Shown: positions 43,791-51,894 of the stretch, piece after piece | How positions within the stretch are numbered: position 1 is the first letter of the stretch | Layout: every line of letters starts with the position of its first letter | DNA from: Hungatella sp. | GTDB lineage: Bacteria; Bacillota; Clostridia; Lachnospirales; Lachnospiraceae | NCBI GenBank assembly: GCA_022796015.1 | Contig: JAAWHU010000001.1 | Coordinates: forward strand, 45,303-109,302 | DNA length: 64,000 nt | Reading direction: 5' to 3' | Translations under genes and position numbers: made by a program | Notes under the pieces: generated by a model | Database searches by the model: none | The model's input: the letters and a program-made list of their open reading frames with translations, nothing else | What the model was told of the DNA's origin: nothing

Positions 43791-44461
43791 ACGATCATAA
43801 GGCTGTAATATCCCGCCTCCTCAGGCAGTTCTTCTAAGGAACGGTACACCCGCTCTCCTGCCATGCCGCAGTTTTCTGCCATACGCACATCATAGCCGCC
43901 GCGAGCCAGAGCATCCTTCACCTGTTTGTACTGTTTTCCCATTTTCATCAGGATCTTGACTCCGGGCAGCTTGAGACCAGCTTCTATGTCATAAGATCCG
44001 GGGAGGATGTGGATCTCCTCCTCCCGCTCTCCCAAAGAGGTCAGAAGTCTGGCGGCAGCCAGGCAGAAGGAAGGAATCCCGTTGACAAGCTCCACGGCAA
44101 ATCCCATCTTTCTCACCTGGTTTACTATGTACAGATCGCTGGCATAGATGGTGGAATCTCCCAGGGTGAGAAAGGCCACATCCTGTCCTCTCTCCAGATA
44201 GCCGGCGATCTGTGCGGCTCCCTGCCTGTATCCGGCTGCGCTGGCGTCACGGTCCTTCGTCATAGGCACGTCCACACACACCAGCTCCTTGTCCTTCAGC
44301 TCCGGCACGGCCTTGACTGCCACCTGGTAGGACATGCACCGTCCAGGCTCTTTCCTCGGAATCGCCGCCACAGGACAAGCTTTTAAAATCTTTACGGCCT
44401 TTAAGGTCATGTCCTCCGGATCTCCCGGTCCTACTCCTACTCCATATAATGTTCCTCTCAT
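43784..44461 (-). CDS. cbiL: Cobalt-precorrin-2 C20-methyltransferase
   Basis: The 225-residue tetrapyrrole methylase begins LYGVGVGPGDPEDMTLKAVK and has FLTLGDSTIYAS and the GIPSFCLAAARL pocket. It adds the C-20 methyl. The start at 44461 overlaps the cbiD stop by 4 bp (ATGA), so they are coupled. The final residues and stop codon come from the inserted element copy G, which shortens the native C-terminus by four residues; activity should be little affected. Confidence 0.93.
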   Translation of the reverse strand: MRGTLYGVGVGPGDPEDMTLKAVKILKACPVAAIPRKEPGRCMSYQVAVKAVPELKDKELVCVDVPMTKDRDASAAGYRQGAAQIAGYLERGQDVAFLTLGDSTIYASDLYIVNQVRKMGFAVELVNGIPSFCLAAARLLTSLGEREEEIHILPGSYDIEAGLKLPGVKILMKMGKQYKQVKDALARGGYDVRMAENCGMAGERVYRSLEELPEEAGYYSLMIVR

Positions 44462-45618
44462 GTCTGTCCCTTTCTCCATTCCTCTATCATAGCCCCGCAG
44501 AGCCTGCTCATTGCCAGAATCCCGTGAGCCGAGGAAAAGATCACCACCTCTGTCTGAATCTTTCCTTCTCCCCACTCATTCATCTGCCTTTGGATTTTCC
44601 TGGCAAGCTCCTCCATCACCGGCTCTCTGCACCCGGCCTTTTCCAGATAATCCACTGCCTCCTCCGTGGTATTGCACCTAAGAAGCCGTTCCTTCCAATC
44701 TTCCGGTGATGGCAGGGGAAATCCTGCCTCCTCCACGGTCCGGGCCAGAATCTCCATTCTCCTGTCCCCGTACTTGGAGTGAGTATTCTCCATCCCCCCG
44801 GCTACCTTCACCAGCTTTCCTATATGTCCCACAAACAGAATTTTTTTAATCCTTTCACGGACTGCCATCCGCACCGTATCCGCCACAAAATTACTGCAGT
44901 GAACCCCTTCCTCCACGGGAAGCCCCAGATTCTCCTTTAAAAACCGCTCCCCGTAGCTACCAGGCACGATTATGAGAGAGTCCTGCCCCTCAGCCGCCTT
45001 CATGTGGAGCTCCAGGCCAATGGAAGCCTTCAGAGCCTCCTCGCTCATGGGATTGACGATTCCGCTGGTTCCAAGAACCGAGATTCCTCCCACAATTCCA
45101 AGCTTCGGGTTAAAGGTTCTTGCCCCTAAGGCTTCTCCCTGGGGAATCTTCAGCCGGATAAGATATCTGCCTTTTATGCCCAGCTCTTCATACACTTCTC
45201 CCACTGCCTGAAAAATCATGGCGCGGGGAACCGGATTGATGGCATAGGCTCCCACCGGGCAGGCAAGTCCGGGCTTTGTCACCACACCGATTCCCGGCCC
45301 CCCTGTAAGAGATAAAAAGGGATATTCCTCAGAAAAATACAGATTTTCTCCCTCTTTCTCCGCCTCCACGGAGGCATAGACCAGACATCCGTGGGTCACA
45401 TCCGGGTCATCCCCTGCGTCTTTTCTCACTGCGAACCAGGTTTTCCCATCCTCAACCTTTTTCATAACCGGCAGGGCGACCTGGCGTCCGTCGGGCAGAC
45501 GCACCTTGCCGGCCTTTATTTCCTTCCCTGCAAACTCGTACCAGGCAGCCCCAAAAGCAGCCGCCCCACAGCAGGTACCCGTGGTATATCCTTTCCTCAG
45601 TCCGGCCCTTTCCTCCAT
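44458..45618 (-). CDS. cbiD: Cobalt-precorrin-5B C1-methyltransferase
   Basis: The 386-residue enzyme methylates C-1 in the anaerobic pathway. It has LRKGYTTGTCCGAAAFGA at the start, DDPDVTHGCLVYA, GGPGIGVVTKPGL, and GGISVLGTSGIVNPMSEEAL. It is the first gene of the cbiDLFGHJET run. The 148 bp before it contain no cobalamin riboswitch core that I can recognise. Confidence 0.95.
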   Translation of the reverse strand: MEERAGLRKGYTTGTCCGAAAFGAAWYEFAGKEIKAGKVRLPDGRQVALPVMKKVEDGKTWFAVRKDAGDDPDVTHGCLVYASVEAEKEGENLYFSEEYPFLSLTGGPGIGVVTKPGLACPVGAYAINPVPRAMIFQAVGEVYEELGIKGRYLIRLKIPQGEALGARTFNPKLGIVGGISVLGTSGIVNPMSEEALKASIGLELHMKAAEGQDSLIIVPGSYGERFLKENLGLPVEEGVHCSNFVADTVRMAVRERIKKILFVGHIGKLVKVAGGMENTHSKYGDRRMEILARTVEEAGFPLPSPEDWKERLLRCNTTEEAVDYLEKAGCREPVMEELARKIQRQMNEWGEGKIQTEVVIFSSAHGILAMSRLCGAMIEEWRKGQT

Positions 45619-45766
45619 AAAGCTTCCTCTTTTTCATCTGCTTCTCATGGCTACAGCATCCATTATATTTCATCCTGCCTCATCTTGCAATCCATCTTTC
45701 TGATGCGCCACATTTTCACTTTCCGCCAAATGATGCCGGATGAATGTCCAAAGGACCTCAAACCAT

Positions 45767-46000
45767 TCATTCGGCAGTACCGGAATCGCTGTCCTTGAAG
45801 GCCTCCTCCTTAAGCTCCCTCTTTCTTTTTGTCATAAGTCCCCCGATTCTTCCGCTCTCTTTCGCAGTCAGACTCCTCCATCCCTGCTCCATAACCTTAT
45901 GGCTGAGTCCCAGCTCCGTGGCAATCTCAAATTTCAACAGTTCCTCCGGTGTTTTTAAATCTGCCGGATCAAAAGGCTTTTCATTTTTCTTTTTAGGCAT
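45767..46000 (-). CDS. Small acid-soluble spore protein, alpha/beta type (variant)
   Basis: The 77-residue protein begins MPKKKNEKPFDP and has LLKFEIATELGLSHKVMEQGW followed by LTAKESGRIGGLMTKRK. The paired motif of a KxEIAxELG helix and a GxxGGxMxKR segment is the SASP DNA-binding pattern. In spores these proteins coat DNA and protect it from UV and chemicals. The start at 46000 was chosen because the upstream part would have to pass through a perfect hairpin. GAGGAG is 13-14 bases away, and lies in that hairpin. Confidence 0.8.
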   Translation of the reverse strand: MPKKKNEKPFDPADLKTPEELLKFEIATELGLSHKVMEQGWRSLTAKESGRIGGLMTKRKRELKEEAFKDSDSGTAE

Positions 46001-46004
46001 AATT

Positions 46005-46075
46005 AACGGGTATACTCCTCTCTTAGATAATAGAGCCGATTCCTGAATCGGCTGTCTCATGAAAGTATACCCGTT
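46005..46075 (-). promoter_or_regulatory. Nested hairpin in the spore-protein mRNA leader
   Basis: The outer arms AACGGGTATACT (46005-46016) and AGTATACCCGTT (46064-46075) are perfectly complementary. Inside is a second palindrome, AGCCGATTCCTGAATCGGCT (46034-46053). In the minus transcript the 3' outer arm and the adjacent GAGGAG site sit just before the SASP ATG, so pairing would hide the ribosome site. Confidence 0.65.
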
Positions 46076-46183
46076 TCTTATAGGTCTATTCGATTGTCGG
46101 CAGGTTTCGTCCTGAGAAGTCCTTCTTTCCCGCGCCTTTTTCAGGCCCGCGGAAAATGCCGCCCCTCCGGCGAATCCTCTCTC

Positions 46184-46378
46184 TTAATTCAGTGTATCAG
46201 ATGGAATAATAATAGCCGCAATAAAATATGCGATAATTCCTGCGCCGCTGCAGGCAAAAATCGCCCACACAAGCCTTACAATCGTCGGATCCACATTGAA
46301 ATACTCCCCGATTCCTCCGCAGACCCCGCATACCATACGATTTGTCGATGATTTATACAACTTCCTTCCCAAATCCAT
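46184..46378 (-). CDS. PspC-domain membrane protein
   Basis: The 64-residue protein is a compact PspC domain: KLYKSSTNRMVCGVCGGIGEYF, then DPTIVRLVWAIFACSGAGIIAYFIAAIIIP. PspC proteins sense or stabilise the membrane during envelope stress. It is the last gene of a PadR-HAAS-DUF4097-PspC set, a combination typical of Firmicute envelope-stress modules. Confidence 0.87.
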   Translation of the reverse strand: MDLGRKLYKSSTNRMVCGVCGGIGEYFNVDPTIVRLVWAIFACSGAGIIAYFIAAIIIPSDTLN

Positions 46379-46425
46379 AGAAAACTCCTTTCATCTGTTG
46401 ATTATTTGCACCATAAACCAGTTGG

Positions 46426-47370
46426 TTAGCGAAAACTCACATTGATTTCTCCTACCTTGCACTCCAGGTCGGCTCTCTTTGCCGCTCCTGGGTTGTCAAT
46501 AACAGTATCTTTATTGTTTCGGCCTCTCTCGATTCCGCTGATCACAATGCTCCCCATCTCCTTCTCCAGCTCATAGGAAAAGTCCTCTTCCTTTCCATCC
46601 AGTTCATAGGTGATCACTCCGGTGCTGCACTCTGCTTCTATCTGCCCCTCTACAGCGCCCCTATAGATCAGCTCTCCGGCCTTGCAGTCTCCATTTACTT
46701 CCCATGCCCTTCCCGATGCTACCTCCAAGAGCCCTGCCGACAAGTCCATCTCCAGGATTCCAGCAGTGATCTCATGAACTAGAAGAGCGCCTCCCTCAAC
46801 CTCCAGCTCCACGTCCTTAAACTCACAGCCTGAAGGAATCCTGATCTCCACCCCGGGCATCTCAAAGTCATCTAAATCAGGAAAACTCTTGTTTACGTTC
46901 TTTCTGCGGCGAACGCTGATCTTAAATGTATCGTCGTCAATCTCCTGATCATACCTGTAGAGCTCTTCATCTCCTGTGATAATAATCGTATCTGCCATGT
47001 CATCGGGCACCACCTCCACATATACCCCGGCAACCTCAATATCCAGTTCCATGATCTCATGGCCATTGACTGACAGCCGTCCTCCAAAACTTTTCTCTGC
47101 CTGCCTCATGGTCTCTCCTTCGCTTCCTATCTCATGATGCTCCCGGACTTCCTCACCATAGGCCTCCGTCTGCCATACAGGCTGCCCCGGCCCTTCCATG
47201 TTGTCCTCGTCCGCCTTTATCCTGTCGTCCGCCTTCACCGTAATCCCGTAATTTCTGGCCCGGTAGTGGGAAAATCTTCCTCCCATAGCCCAGGCAGCGC
47301 CGCACACTACCGTTCCTGCCGCCACACACACCACAGACGTAATCAGCATTCCTTTTATCCAGCCTTTCAT
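46426..47370 (-). CDS. DUF4097-type beta-helix envelope protein
   Basis: The 314-residue protein has a membrane helix near residues 8-28 (MLITSVVCVAAGTVVCGAAWAM), then an acidic linker. From about residue 110 come repeated beta-strand units (LDIEVAGVYVEVVPDD, VELEVEGGALLVHEI, LSAGLLEVASGRAWEVNGDCKAGEL) typical of DUF4097/adhesin-like right-handed folds. It probably displays a repeat domain on the outer face. It overlaps the HAAS gene by 4 bp (ATGA). Confidence 0.8.
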   Translation of the reverse strand: MKGWIKGMLITSVVCVAAGTVVCGAAWAMGGRFSHYRARNYGITVKADDRIKADEDNMEGPGQPVWQTEAYGEEVREHHEIGSEGETMRQAEKSFGGRLSVNGHEIMELDIEVAGVYVEVVPDDMADTIIITGDEELYRYDQEIDDDTFKISVRRRKNVNKSFPDLDDFEMPGVEIRIPSGCEFKDVELEVEGGALLVHEITAGILEMDLSAGLLEVASGRAWEVNGDCKAGELIYRGAVEGQIEAECSTGVITYELDGKEEDFSYELEKEMGSIVISGIERGRNNKDTVIDNPGAAKRADLECKVGEINVSFR

Positions 47371-48122
47371 CTCCCTTTTCTCCTTCCATGAACTAATTTA
47401 CCGATTCCCTCCGTAACTAAACGAAACATCCAGGGAATAAACCTGCCATAAAATATAATAGACACCAACAAGCTTAAAATACCGATTCCCATAACAAAAA
47501 TCCCTGCTCCAAAAACAAGAAGTCCTCCCGGAAGCCATGTGACCATGGAAATAATCCCCAATGCACACAGGGCAAAGCCTCCCAGGAACAAGGCAAGGGT
47601 GGCTGCTGCCAAAAAAGCGATGACCCCTACCAAAAGCCCCAGTACCCCGGCCGCCAGTCCTATAGCCGCTCCCCCTGCACCTAAAAGGATAGGAGATGCC
47701 GCCAAAAGTAAAAGGATCCACAAAATAATCTTTAAAAGCCCGCTGGTTCTGGGCGGTTCTTTTTTATCCCTGCTTTCGGAATCACCGCCTCCTTTGGCCT
47801 TTGTCCACGGTTCCTCTTGAACCTCCGAAACCTCCGGAAGGTCACGGCGCTTTGCCACCTGAAAATTAGGGTCTCGGAATCTCTCGTCCTCATATCCTCT
47901 CTCCGTAAAAGCGCCGCCCTCCTCCATGGCTCCTGCCAGGTCAGAACGGATAATGGCCGCAATCCGCTCCGGGCTTCCGAACTCCTTCATCACCTGATCT
48001 GCATTCTCCCCTGCCTCTTCCAGATAATCTCGGTAATAGGCAAGAGCATCTACCTTGTCTTCCTCGGGAATATCTGAAAGCAGATATTCCAGTCTTTCCA
48101 TAAACTGAAACTTATTCATCAC
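47367..48122 (-). CDS. DUF1700/HAAS-domain membrane protein
   Basis: The 251-residue protein has an N-terminal HAAS/DUF1700 domain (NKFQFMERLEYLLSDIPEEDKVDALAYYRDYLEEAG). Several Ala/Gly/Leu-rich membrane segments (about 125-230) and a basic tail follow. HAAS domains couple PadR-type regulators to membrane proteins. The overlaps with padR (4 bp) and with the DUF4097 gene (4 bp) show one translationally coupled operon. Confidence 0.85.
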   Translation of the reverse strand: MMNKFQFMERLEYLLSDIPEEDKVDALAYYRDYLEEAGENADQVMKEFGSPERIAAIIRSDLAGAMEEGGAFTERGYEDERFRDPNFQVAKRRDLPEVSEVQEEPWTKAKGGGDSESRDKKEPPRTSGLLKIILWILLLLAASPILLGAGGAAIGLAAGVLGLLVGVIAFLAAATLALFLGGFALCALGIISMVTWLPGGLLVFGAGIFVMGIGILSLLVSIIFYGRFIPWMFRLVTEGIGKLVHGRRKGR

Positions 48123-48436
48123 TCAGTTCCCTCCAATATACGTGAGATTTTCTTGGAGTAGCTGCTCCACTCGCCTCTGTACAAATTAAGCTGTGTCCGT
48201 CCCTTTTCCGTAATCCTATAGTACCTGCGGTTTCTCCCATCGATGGCAAGATCATAGACCTCTAAACAGTCCTCCTTCAAAAGCCTGCGCAGAACCGGGT
48301 AAAGCGTAGACTCCGAAACCTCTATGGCTCCCCTTACATCCTGGGTAATCTTGTAACCATAGGTTCCCTCTGGTTCTCTGGACACTACGGCAAGCACGAT
48401 TGCGTCCAATAGGGCTGCGCCCGTGTTAAACACCAT
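48119..48436 (-). CDS. PadR-family transcriptional regulator
   Basis: The 105-residue protein has the PadR winged helix (LDAIVLAVVSREPEGTYGYKI, VSESTLYPVLRRLLKEDCLEVYDL, RNRRYYRITEKG). It most likely represses its own operon. AAGGAG lies about 7 bp before the ATG. The promoter is embedded in AT palindromes, a plausible operator. Confidence 0.92.
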   Translation of the reverse strand: MVFNTGAALLDAIVLAVVSREPEGTYGYKITQDVRGAIEVSESTLYPVLRRLLKEDCLEVYDLAIDGRNRRYYRITEKGRTQLNLYRGEWSSYSKKISRILEGTE

Positions 48437-48489
48437 ATGTTCACTCCTTGTCTTGTTATAATAATCTATAATATTATTTATTTTTCTAT

Positions 48490-48518
48490 ATTATATAATA
48501 TATAATATTGTCTGTCAA
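48490..48518 (-). promoter_or_regulatory. Consensus sigma-A promoter of the padR operon within AT palindromes
   Basis: TTGACA (48513-48518) and TATAAT (48490-48495) are separated by 17 bp, all consensus. TATATTATATAATATA, a perfect palindrome, overlaps the -10 region and is a candidate PadR operator. Confidence 0.85.
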
Positions 48519-48527
48519 GTAATTTTT

Positions 48528-48555
48528 AAAAAAAGAGACCTCTGTCTCAGAGATC
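48528..48555 (-). terminator. Terminator of the receiver-protein gene
   Basis: A short stem (CTCTG with CAGAG, extended by GA/TC pairs, 48535-48555) is followed by seven T in the minus direction. It lies between the response-regulator gene and padR. Confidence 0.7.
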
Positions 48556-48610
48556 CCTTACTAATTTTTTTATGACACGTTCCTGCCATGGGGTACTATA
48601 TTTATATGCT

Positions 48611-49021
48611 CTACCGCTCCCCCTGATGCACCACATCCCGCTCCAAAAGACCCTCTTTCGCAGCCTGGCGGTATTTTTTCACCATATCCACAATCTGCGC
48701 CCTGGTATAAGGCTTAATGATAAATCCAAAAGCCCGTATTTTCCAGGCCTCCAGGGAGAATCCCGGAATCCCTGACAGAAGCACGACCTCCGGGTGTTCG
48801 TCCCTCTCATAGATCATGGATGCCAGGGTAATGCCGCTGATCTCCGGCATCACCACGTCGGAAAATACCAAATCGATCTGATTCTCCTCCACATACTGCA
48901 TGGCCGCCACTGCATCGTCAAAGCTTTTGCACACCATGACCCCTTCCAGACCAGACAGAATCGATACCAGCCTCTCCTTTAGCTCCGGCGAATTGTCCAC
49001 TACAATCACCTTGATCTCCAT
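48611..49021 (-). CDS. CheY-like receiver protein
   Basis: The 136-residue protein is a receiver domain with no output domain. It has the acidic pocket KVIVVDNSPELKERL, the phosphoacceptor Asp in LVFSDVVMPEISG, and the conserved Lys in FIIKPYT. The final helix (EGLLERDVVHQGER) is polar. A single-domain receiver may act as a phosphate relay or bind a partner. Its kinase is not in the window. It is monocistronic with its own terminator. Confidence 0.85.
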   Translation of the reverse strand: MEIKVIVVDNSPELKERLVSILSGLEGVMVCKSFDDAVAAMQYVEENQIDLVFSDVVMPEISGITLASMIYERDEHPEVVLLSGIPGFSLEAWKIRAFGFIIKPYTRAQIVDMVKKYRQAAKEGLLERDVVHQGER

Positions 49022-49121
49022 ACCTGATTCTTCCCCCTAGCTCTTGTTATTTTCTTGTGCTGCACCCCTGCCCTGGGGTATGATTTTGCACTGCAGCTTC
49101 CCAGCGCGAAATGAAACGGCC

Positions 49122-49153
49122 AAAAAGACCGCCGCCCCTTAGGGCCGGCGGTC
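49122..49153 (-). terminator. Terminator of the cmk-ispH-S1 operon
   Basis: GACCGCCG and CGGCGGTC arms (49127-49134 and 49146-49153) are followed by TTTTT in the minus direction, just past the S1 gene stop. Confidence 0.9.
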
Positions 49154-49177
49154 TGTCTGTATTGTACTGGGAACTGC

Positions 49178-50305
49178 TTACATGTCCTCTGCTGCCATAG
49201 CTTCCACATCAACATCCACTACGTCCGCATCCATGTCTGCTGCTTCAGCCTGCACCTGAAGAGCCTTCATGCTCAGGCTGATCTTCCTGTCTTCCTCATT
49301 AAAATCAACTATCTTTGCCTCGATCTCCTGACCGATGGACAGTACATCCGCCGGCTTCTCCACATGCTCTCTGGAGATCTGGGATACATGAAGAAGGGCG
49401 TCAACGCCGGGCTCCAGCTCCACAAATGCGCCGAAGTCTGTCATACGGGCAACTCTTCCCGCAACCACATTGCCTGCCGCATATTTTGAAGCGGCATCAG
49501 CCCATGGATTTGCCTCCGGGAATTTAAGGCTCAGGGCAATCTTGTCGCCGTTAATATCTTTAATCATGGCAGTAACCGTATCTCCTGCATGGAACACCTT
49601 CTTGGGATTCTCAACACGGCCCCAGGACATCTCAGAGATATGAAGGAGTCCATCTGCTCCGCCAAGGTCGATAAATGCGCCGAAATCCGTCACATTCTTT
49701 ACCACGCCCTCAACTCTGTCGCCAATCTGAATCCTCTCAAACAAGGCCTTCTGCATCTCTGCCTTTCTTGCAACCATAAGCTGCTTGCGGTCGCCGATAA
49801 TCCTTCTCCTGCGGGGATTAAATTCTGTGATAATGAATTCAATGTCCTGTCCCGCGTACTTGGACAAATCCCTCTCATAGGAATCAGATACCAGGCTGGC
49901 CGGAATAAATACTCTGGCCTCCTCAACCACAACGCTTAAGCCTCCATCCAGAACCTGTGCAACCTTTGCAGTCAGCACCTCCTGGTTGTTGAAGGCTTCC
50001 TCTAATCTCTTGTTGCCTCTGTCAGCCGCCAGCCTCTTGTAGGAAAGAGCCACCTGGCCTTCCCCATCGTTCACCTTGATGACCTTAGCCTCCATCTCAT
50101 CTCCCACCTGAACCATAGTAGTCAAGTCTGCACCGGATGTATTGGTATATTCATTTCTCGGAATAATGCCGTCGGATTTGTAGCCAATATTCAAGACAAT
50201 TTCATCTTCTTTGACATCGATGACCTTACCAGTGACAATCTCTCCTGTACGTATAGTTTTCAATGATTCTTCCAACATTTGTTCAAACTCGTTTAACTCT
50301 GACAT
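49178..50305 (-). CDS. S1-domain RNA-binding protein (four repeats)
   Basis: The 375-residue protein has four S1 OB-fold repeats. They start near TGEIVTGKVIDVKEDEIVLN, AKVAQVLDGGLSVVVEEARVFIP, GDRVEGVVKNVTDFGAFIDLG and GRVARMTDFGAFVELEPGVDALLHVS; the last two are the most typical. The short tail is acidic. In Clostridia this S1 protein is often adjacent to or fused with IspH; here its ATG (50305, with GAGGAGG upstream) overlaps the ispH end by 23 bp in another frame. It probably aids translation or RNA metabolism. Confidence 0.9.
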   Translation of the reverse strand: MSELNEFEQMLEESLKTIRTGEIVTGKVIDVKEDEIVLNIGYKSDGIIPRNEYTNTSGADLTTMVQVGDEMEAKVIKVNDGEGQVALSYKRLAADRGNKRLEEAFNNQEVLTAKVAQVLDGGLSVVVEEARVFIPASLVSDSYERDLSKYAGQDIEFIITEFNPRRRRIIGDRKQLMVARKAEMQKALFERIQIGDRVEGVVKNVTDFGAFIDLGGADGLLHISEMSWGRVENPKKVFHAGDTVTAMIKDINGDKIALSLKFPEANPWADAASKYAAGNVVAGRVARMTDFGAFVELEPGVDALLHVSQISREHVEKPADVLSIGQEIEAKIVDFNEEDRKISLSMKALQVQAEAADMDADVVDVDVEAMAAEDM

Positions 50306-51137
50306 TAGTATGAACCTCCTCAATAATATTCTTAGGGGTGGACGCCCCTGCTGTAATACCTACGCTGCGCACAGAACTTACACTTTCAGGATCGAAATCG
50401 CCCAAAGTTTGAATGAAATAGGTGTTCTTACACTCCTTTCGGCATATCTCGTACAGTTTGCGGGTATTGGAACTGTTCTTTCCGCCTATAACAATCATGG
50501 CATCTACCTGCGAAGCTATACGTTCAGCTTCCACTTGTCTTTCCTGTGTTGCATTGCAAATCGTATTTAAAACAAATATATCATAACCCTTTTCGGAAAA
50601 TTTTTCAACTAATTCTTTAAATTTATTGTAATTAAATGTCGTCTGGGAGACAATACACAGTTTTTCCCCCCTCAAATCCGGCAATTCTTCTATTTCCTTT
50701 TGATTTTTAACCACCAGCGTCCTCTCATCACCCCAGCCGCGGATTCCTTCCACCTCCGGGTGGGCCCGGTCCCCGATGATAATCACTCTCCTTCCCTGCT
50801 GATTCTGCTCCTCCACAATCCTGTGGATCTTCTTCACAAAGGGGCAGGTGGCGTCCACCAGCTTAAGACCCTGGGTTCGGATTCTCTCATAAATGGACTT
50901 TCCCACACCGTGGGAACGGATAATCACGGTCCCATCCTCCAGGTCTTTTAAGTCTTCCTCGTCCTTTAACACCCGGACCCCCTTTTCCTCCAGATCCCTC
51001 ACCACCTCCTCATTGTGGATAATGGGGCCCAGAGTACAGATGGGCGGTCTTCCGTTTTGGATCTCCTCATAGACCTGATCCACTGCCCTCTTCACGCCAA
51101 AGCAGAACCCTGCTGTTTTTGCGACCATCACTTCCAT
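50283..51137 (-). CDS. ispH: 4-hydroxy-3-methylbut-2-enyl diphosphate reductase
   Basis: The 284-residue iron-sulfur enzyme makes IPP/DMAPP, the last step of the MEP pathway. Three conserved cysteines bind the [4Fe-4S] cluster: in AKTAGFCFGVKRAV, VDATCPFVKKIH and LNTICNATQERQ. His motifs RSHGVGK and the GGKNSSNTRKL loop are present. AGGTGA before 51137 supports this start. It is between cmk and the S1 gene. Confidence 0.95.
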   Translation of the reverse strand: MEVMVAKTAGFCFGVKRAVDQVYEEIQNGRPPICTLGPIIHNEEVVRDLEEKGVRVLKDEEDLKDLEDGTVIIRSHGVGKSIYERIRTQGLKLVDATCPFVKKIHRIVEEQNQQGRRVIIIGDRAHPEVEGIRGWGDERTLVVKNQKEIEELPDLRGEKLCIVSQTTFNYNKFKELVEKFSEKGYDIFVLNTICNATQERQVEAERIASQVDAMIVIGGKNSSNTRKLYEICRKECKNTYFIQTLGDFDPESVSSVRSVGITAGASTPKNIIEEVHTNVRVKRV

Positions 51138-51138
51138 A

Positions 51139-51831
51139 CTATTCACCTGCGCCTCTAAGACCTGCGGCCCGGGCTGTCTTCACAATGGTATCCACCACCT
51201 GTTCTATGGACATGTGGGAGGAATCCACCAGAACCGCGTCCTCTGCCTGCTTAAGAGGAGCAATCTCCCGGTGCATATCCCGATAGTCCCTTTCTATTAT
51301 ATCTTGCTCAATTTCTTCTAAATTACACATCTGACCCTTTTCTTCCAGCTCTTTCAATCGTCTCAAGGCCCGGACATGGCTGCTGGCTGTGAGATAAATC
51401 TTTGTCTGGGCGTCAGGAAGGACACAGGTACCGATATCCCTGCCATCCATAATCACGTCATAGTTCCTGGCCAGATCCCGCTGAAGCTCCAAAAGCTTCT
51501 GCCTCACCGCCCTGTAGACCGATATGGCAGAGGTCGTCCGGCCCACCTCCTCGGCCCGTATAAGCCCTGACACATCCTCACCGTTTAACAGCACCTTCTG
51601 TACCCCCTCTTCATAGCAAAGGGAGATATCCATATTCCCGCAGGCTTTTTCGACTGCCTTCTCATCTGCCCGGTCAATGCCCTGCCTCAGAATATACAAT
51701 GCCATGGCCCGGTACATGGCCCCGGTATCCACATAGATAAATCCCAGTTTTTCTGCTGCCTTCCTTGCAATCGTACTCTTTCCGGCCCCTGCCGGGCCAT
51801 CGATAGCAATATTATATGTTCTCATATGCAT
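51139..51831 (-). CDS. cmk: Cytidylate kinase
   Basis: The 230-residue NMP kinase phosphorylates CMP/dCMP. It has the P-loop IAIDGPAGAGKSTIARK and VDTGAMYRAMALY, and a cytidine-binding RDIGTCVLPDAQTKIYLTA. The first start in this frame lies farther out; GGAGA before 51831 favours the chosen one (ATG at 51825 is an alternative). It precedes ispH by 1-2 bp. Confidence 0.94.
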   Translation of the reverse strand: MHMRTYNIAIDGPAGAGKSTIARKAAEKLGFIYVDTGAMYRAMALYILRQGIDRADEKAVEKACGNMDISLCYEEGVQKVLLNGEDVSGLIRAEEVGRTTSAISVYRAVRQKLLELQRDLARNYDVIMDGRDIGTCVLPDAQTKIYLTASSHVRALRRLKELEEKGQMCNLEEIEQDIIERDYRDMHREIAPLKQAEDAVLVDSSHMSIEQVVDTIVKTARAAGLRGAGE

Positions 51832-51894
51832 ATGTTCTCCTTTTTTATTCATACCCTGGGTCGCAGATTGCTGACAAAAGCCGAGACCGGGAAA

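Noticed and set aside
45619..45766. Cobalamin riboswitch ahead of cbiD
   Set aside because: Only 148 bp are available and no B12-box-like sequence or large fold was seen.
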